DNA from: an uncultured Ventosimonas sp.
GTDB lineage: Bacteria > Pseudomonadota > Gammaproteobacteria > Pseudomonadales > Pseudomonadaceae
DNA: 8,480 bases
Assembly: GCA_945283395.1 (NCBI GenBank)
Contig: CALYQH010000045.1
Coordinates: 1 to 8,480, forward strand
Direction: 5' to 3'
A program made the translations under genes and the position numbers. Shown piece by piece: positions 6,580-8,480 of this stretch. The number at the start of each line of letters is the position of its first letter. The stretch's first letter is position 1. The notes under the pieces are model-generated. The model saw nothing but the letters and a program-made list of their open reading frames with translations. It was not told the origin of the DNA and made no database searches.

Positions 6580-6622
6580 TTCTGTAAAATAAATATTAAC
6601 CATATCTGAACTTGGATGTACT

Positions 6623-8480
6623 ATGAACTCTCGATTAAATATTTCTAACCTACCATTAGCTACCTTACATATAGGTATTGATATAGGTTCAACTACTGTT
6701 AAAGTGTTGGTAATGGATGATTCACAACAAATCCTTTATAAAATCTATACTCGCCACTTTTCTGAGGTTCGTAATACAGTTATTCGTACTATGGCTGATC
6801 TAGCTGCTAGTCAACTATTTTCTGAAGCTAGCCCCGCAACATTAGTAGTAACAGGCTCTGGAGGAATGGATATAGCCGAAATTGTTAATTATCCATTTGT
6901 ACAAGAAGTAATAGCTTGTGCTAAGGCAGTAGAAAGTTTTATTCCCGAGACAGATGTATCGATCGAATTAGGTGGCGAAGATACTAAAATTACTTTCTTT
7001 ACTAATGGCATAGAACAGCGGATGAATGGTTCGTGTGCAGGTGGAACAGGTGCTTTTATTGATCAAATGGCTAGTTTACTTAAAACTGACGCTAAAGGAC
7101 TTAATGAATTAGCTAAAAAAGCCAAAAATATTTATCCTATCGCTGCGCGTTGCGGTGTATTTGCTAAAACGGATGTGCAACCACTACTAAATGAAGGGGT
7201 AGCTAAAGAAGATATAGCCTTATCTATTTTTCAGGCTGTAGCTCATCAAACTATTAGTGGCCTTGCTTGTGGCCGCAAAATTAAAGGTAAGGTGGTATTT
7301 CTTGGTGGACCATTAAATTTTTTATCTGAACTGCAAAAATGTTTTATTAATATTCTGCAATTAGCCAATGATGATATAGTCAAACCTCATGATAGTGAGC
7401 TTTTTGTCGCAATGGGTGCAGCTCTCCATGGTAATAACAAAAAGATCAGCACTTTAAAGAAAATATTTAGTGCCTTTGCTAACTTAGCAAATCAACAACA
7501 AACAAAAATTAATACCTTACGCCCTCTTTTTTTAAATATAAAAGAACGACTAGACTTTGAGCAAAGGCACAGCAACTCTAATGTGGTTAGAGCTGATTTA
7601 AATACTTATCAAGGCCCAGTATTTCTCGGATTAGATTGTGGTTCTACCACTACCAAAGCGACTTTAATAGGAAAAAACAATGAATTACTTTATGGTTACT
7701 ATGGTAGTAATGAAGGAGACCCCTTAAAAGTAGTAAGTAAAATCTTACAAGAGATTTATAGTCAGCTACCTACTACAGCTACTATCGCTGCCTCATCGGT
7801 TACTGGCTACGGTGAAGCCCTTATTAGAGAAGCCTATAAGCTAGATACCTCTGAAGTTGAAACCATTGCTCATTATAAAGCCGCTAATCATTTTCTACCA
7901 GGGGTTGACTGTATCCTTGACATAGGCGGTCAAGATATGAAATGCCTAAAAGTCAGAGATGGGGTTATAGATAACATTCTGCTTAATGAAGCATGCTCTT
8001 CAGGCTGTGGTTCCTTCATTGAAACTTTCGCGCAGGCCATACAAATGCCTATTAATGAGTTTGCTAACATAGCACTAGACTCCTCCGCTCCAGCTGATTT
8101 AGGCTCGCGCTGTACAGTTTTCATGAACTCCAGTGTTAAACAAGCCCAGAAAGAAGGTGCTAGCACAGCCGATATTTCAGCAGGTTTATCTTATGCTGTT
8201 ATAAAAAATGCCTTAATCAAAGTAATGAAGGTTAAAAACCCCCAAGATTTAGGTAAAAAAATAATTGTTCAAGGAGGGACATTCTATAATGATTCTGTAT
8301 TAAGGGCTTTTGAACTTATTTCAGGACGAGAACCCGTACGTCCTGATATAGCCGGCCTAATGGGTGCTTTCGGCTCAGCCATTATTGCCAAGGAACGTTG
8401 GTTAGGTATTGAAAATTCAGCTATGCTTTGTCATGAAGCTCTTTCAAAATTTACTGTTAAACAAAATATGATTCGTTGTG
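6623..8480 (+). CDS. Tandem acyl-CoA dehydratase activase (BcrA/BadF/HgdC-type ATPase), 3' end beyond window
   Basis: An open frame of 619 complete codons runs uninterrupted to the last base, so the C-terminus is missing. Two ASKHA-fold activase domains lie in tandem. Domain 1 (about 17-270) has [11 protein letters not shown] (17-27), VTGSGG (76-81), ELGGEDTK (115-122), Cys138 in [10 protein letters not shown], Cys177 in RCGVFAKTD, and VVFLGGP (224-230). Domain 2 (about 334-595) has [12 protein letters not shown] (334-345), VTGYGE (393-398), DIGGQDMK (433-440), Cys458 in [10 protein letters not shown], Cys497 in RCTVF, and IIVQGGTF (547-554). Such activases use ATP hydrolysis and a [4Fe-4S] cluster to push an electron into 2-hydroxyacyl-CoA dehydratases or benzoyl-CoA reductases. 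In the family of large fused proteins a DUF2229/dehydratase-like portion follows; expecting it here is inference. The start has a weak GGA 6 bases upstream. Function in this organism is unknown, and such enzymes are usually oxygen-sensitive. Confidence 0.88.
   Translation, partial: MNSRLNISNLPLATLHIGIDIGSTTVKVLVMDDSQQILYKIYTRHFSEVRNTVIRTMADLAASQLFSEASPATLVVTGSGGMDIAEIVNYPFVQEVIACAKAVESFIPETDVSIELGGEDTKITFFTNGIEQRMNGSCAGGTGAFIDQMASLLKTDAKGLNELAKKAKNIYPIAARCGVFAKTDVQPLLNEGVAKEDIALSIFQAVAHQTISGLACGRKIKGKVVFLGGPLNFLSELQKCFINILQLANDDIVKPHDSELFVAMGAALHGNNKKISTLKKIFSAFANLANQQQTKINTLRPLFLNIKERLDFEQRHSNSNVVRADLNTYQGPVFLGLDCGSTTTKATLIGKNNELLYGYYGSNEGDPLKVVSKILQEIYSQLPTTATIAASSVTGYGEALIREAYKLDTSEVETIAHYKAANHFLPGVDCILDIGGQDMKCLKVRDGVIDNILLNEACSSGCGSFIETFAQAIQMPINEFANIALDSSAPADLGSRCTVFMNSSVKQAQKEGASTADISAGLSYAVIKNALIKVMKVKNPQDLGKKIIVQGGTFYNDSVLRAFELISGREPVRPDIAGLMGAFGSAIIAKERWLGIENSAMLCHEALSKFTVKQNMIRC

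Larger units (their letters stand above)
5987..6622. other. Long divergent intergenic region
   Basis: These 636 bases separate the minus-strand dehydrogenase from the plus-strand activase gene. I find no credible coding sequence, tRNA or transposon trace. They contain the dehydrogenase promoter and palindrome at the left, an imperfect inverted repeat at 6242-6290, a 10-base palindrome ATAACGTTAT at 6295-6304, and a candidate activase promoter at 6538-6579. Between about 6080 and 6240 and between 6305 and 6530 I see nothing definite. The length exceeds what two ordinary promoters need, so a regulatory role, an unrecognised small RNA or a decayed gene are all possible. Confidence 0.6.

Noticed and set aside
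7930..8166. A 78-codon minus-strand open frame inside the activase gene
   Set aside because: It is antisense to activase domain 2, including its cluster cysteines, so it is a shadow frame.

Overview
The window reads as chromosomal DNA of an AT-rich gammaproteobacterium. The ubiG-mupP pair, the MupP-specific C-terminus and the UbiG sequence resemble Pseudomonas proteins closely, while base composition is far more AT-rich than typical Pseudomonas. A host-associated Pseudomonadales lineage such as Entomomonas fits, but that placement is inference from remembered sequences, not a search.

Layout. Positions 1-224 are non-coding. A tightly packed minus-strand group follows, transcribed right to left: ubiG (2914-3612), mupP (2212-2883), metR (1269-2189) and galE (225-1247). 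Gaps are 30, 22 and 21 bases with no visible terminator, so it looks like one operon. It joins ubiquinone synthesis, peptidoglycan recycling, methionine-regulon control and UDP-galactose/UDP-glucose interconversion. A gap of about 325 bases holds the probable operon promoter and some hairpins. Next on the minus strand come a small secreted DUF4124 protein (3938-4393) and a succinate-semialdehyde-dehydrogenase-type aldehyde dehydrogenase (4553-5986) that ends in a good intrinsic terminator.

A 636-base divergent region (5987-6622) separates the dehydrogenase from the only plus-strand gene. That gene starts at 6623 and is still open at the last base (619 complete codons). It encodes two tandem acyl-CoA dehydratase activase domains of the BcrA/BadF/HgdC type. 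Each domain keeps a cysteine pair spaced exactly 39 residues apart, the spacing I recall for the [4Fe-4S] ligands of HgdC. It is probably the N-terminal part of a large fused activase/dehydratase-like protein whose remainder lies to the right.

Most of the window is ordinary core metabolism. The points worth a second look are the double activase, its long divergent control region (a palindrome at the predicted dehydrogenase transcription start and an imperfect 12-base inverted repeat), and metR placed inside the ubiG-mupP operon. I did not see a clearly new multi-gene system, a mobile element, a CRISPR array or an RNA gene.
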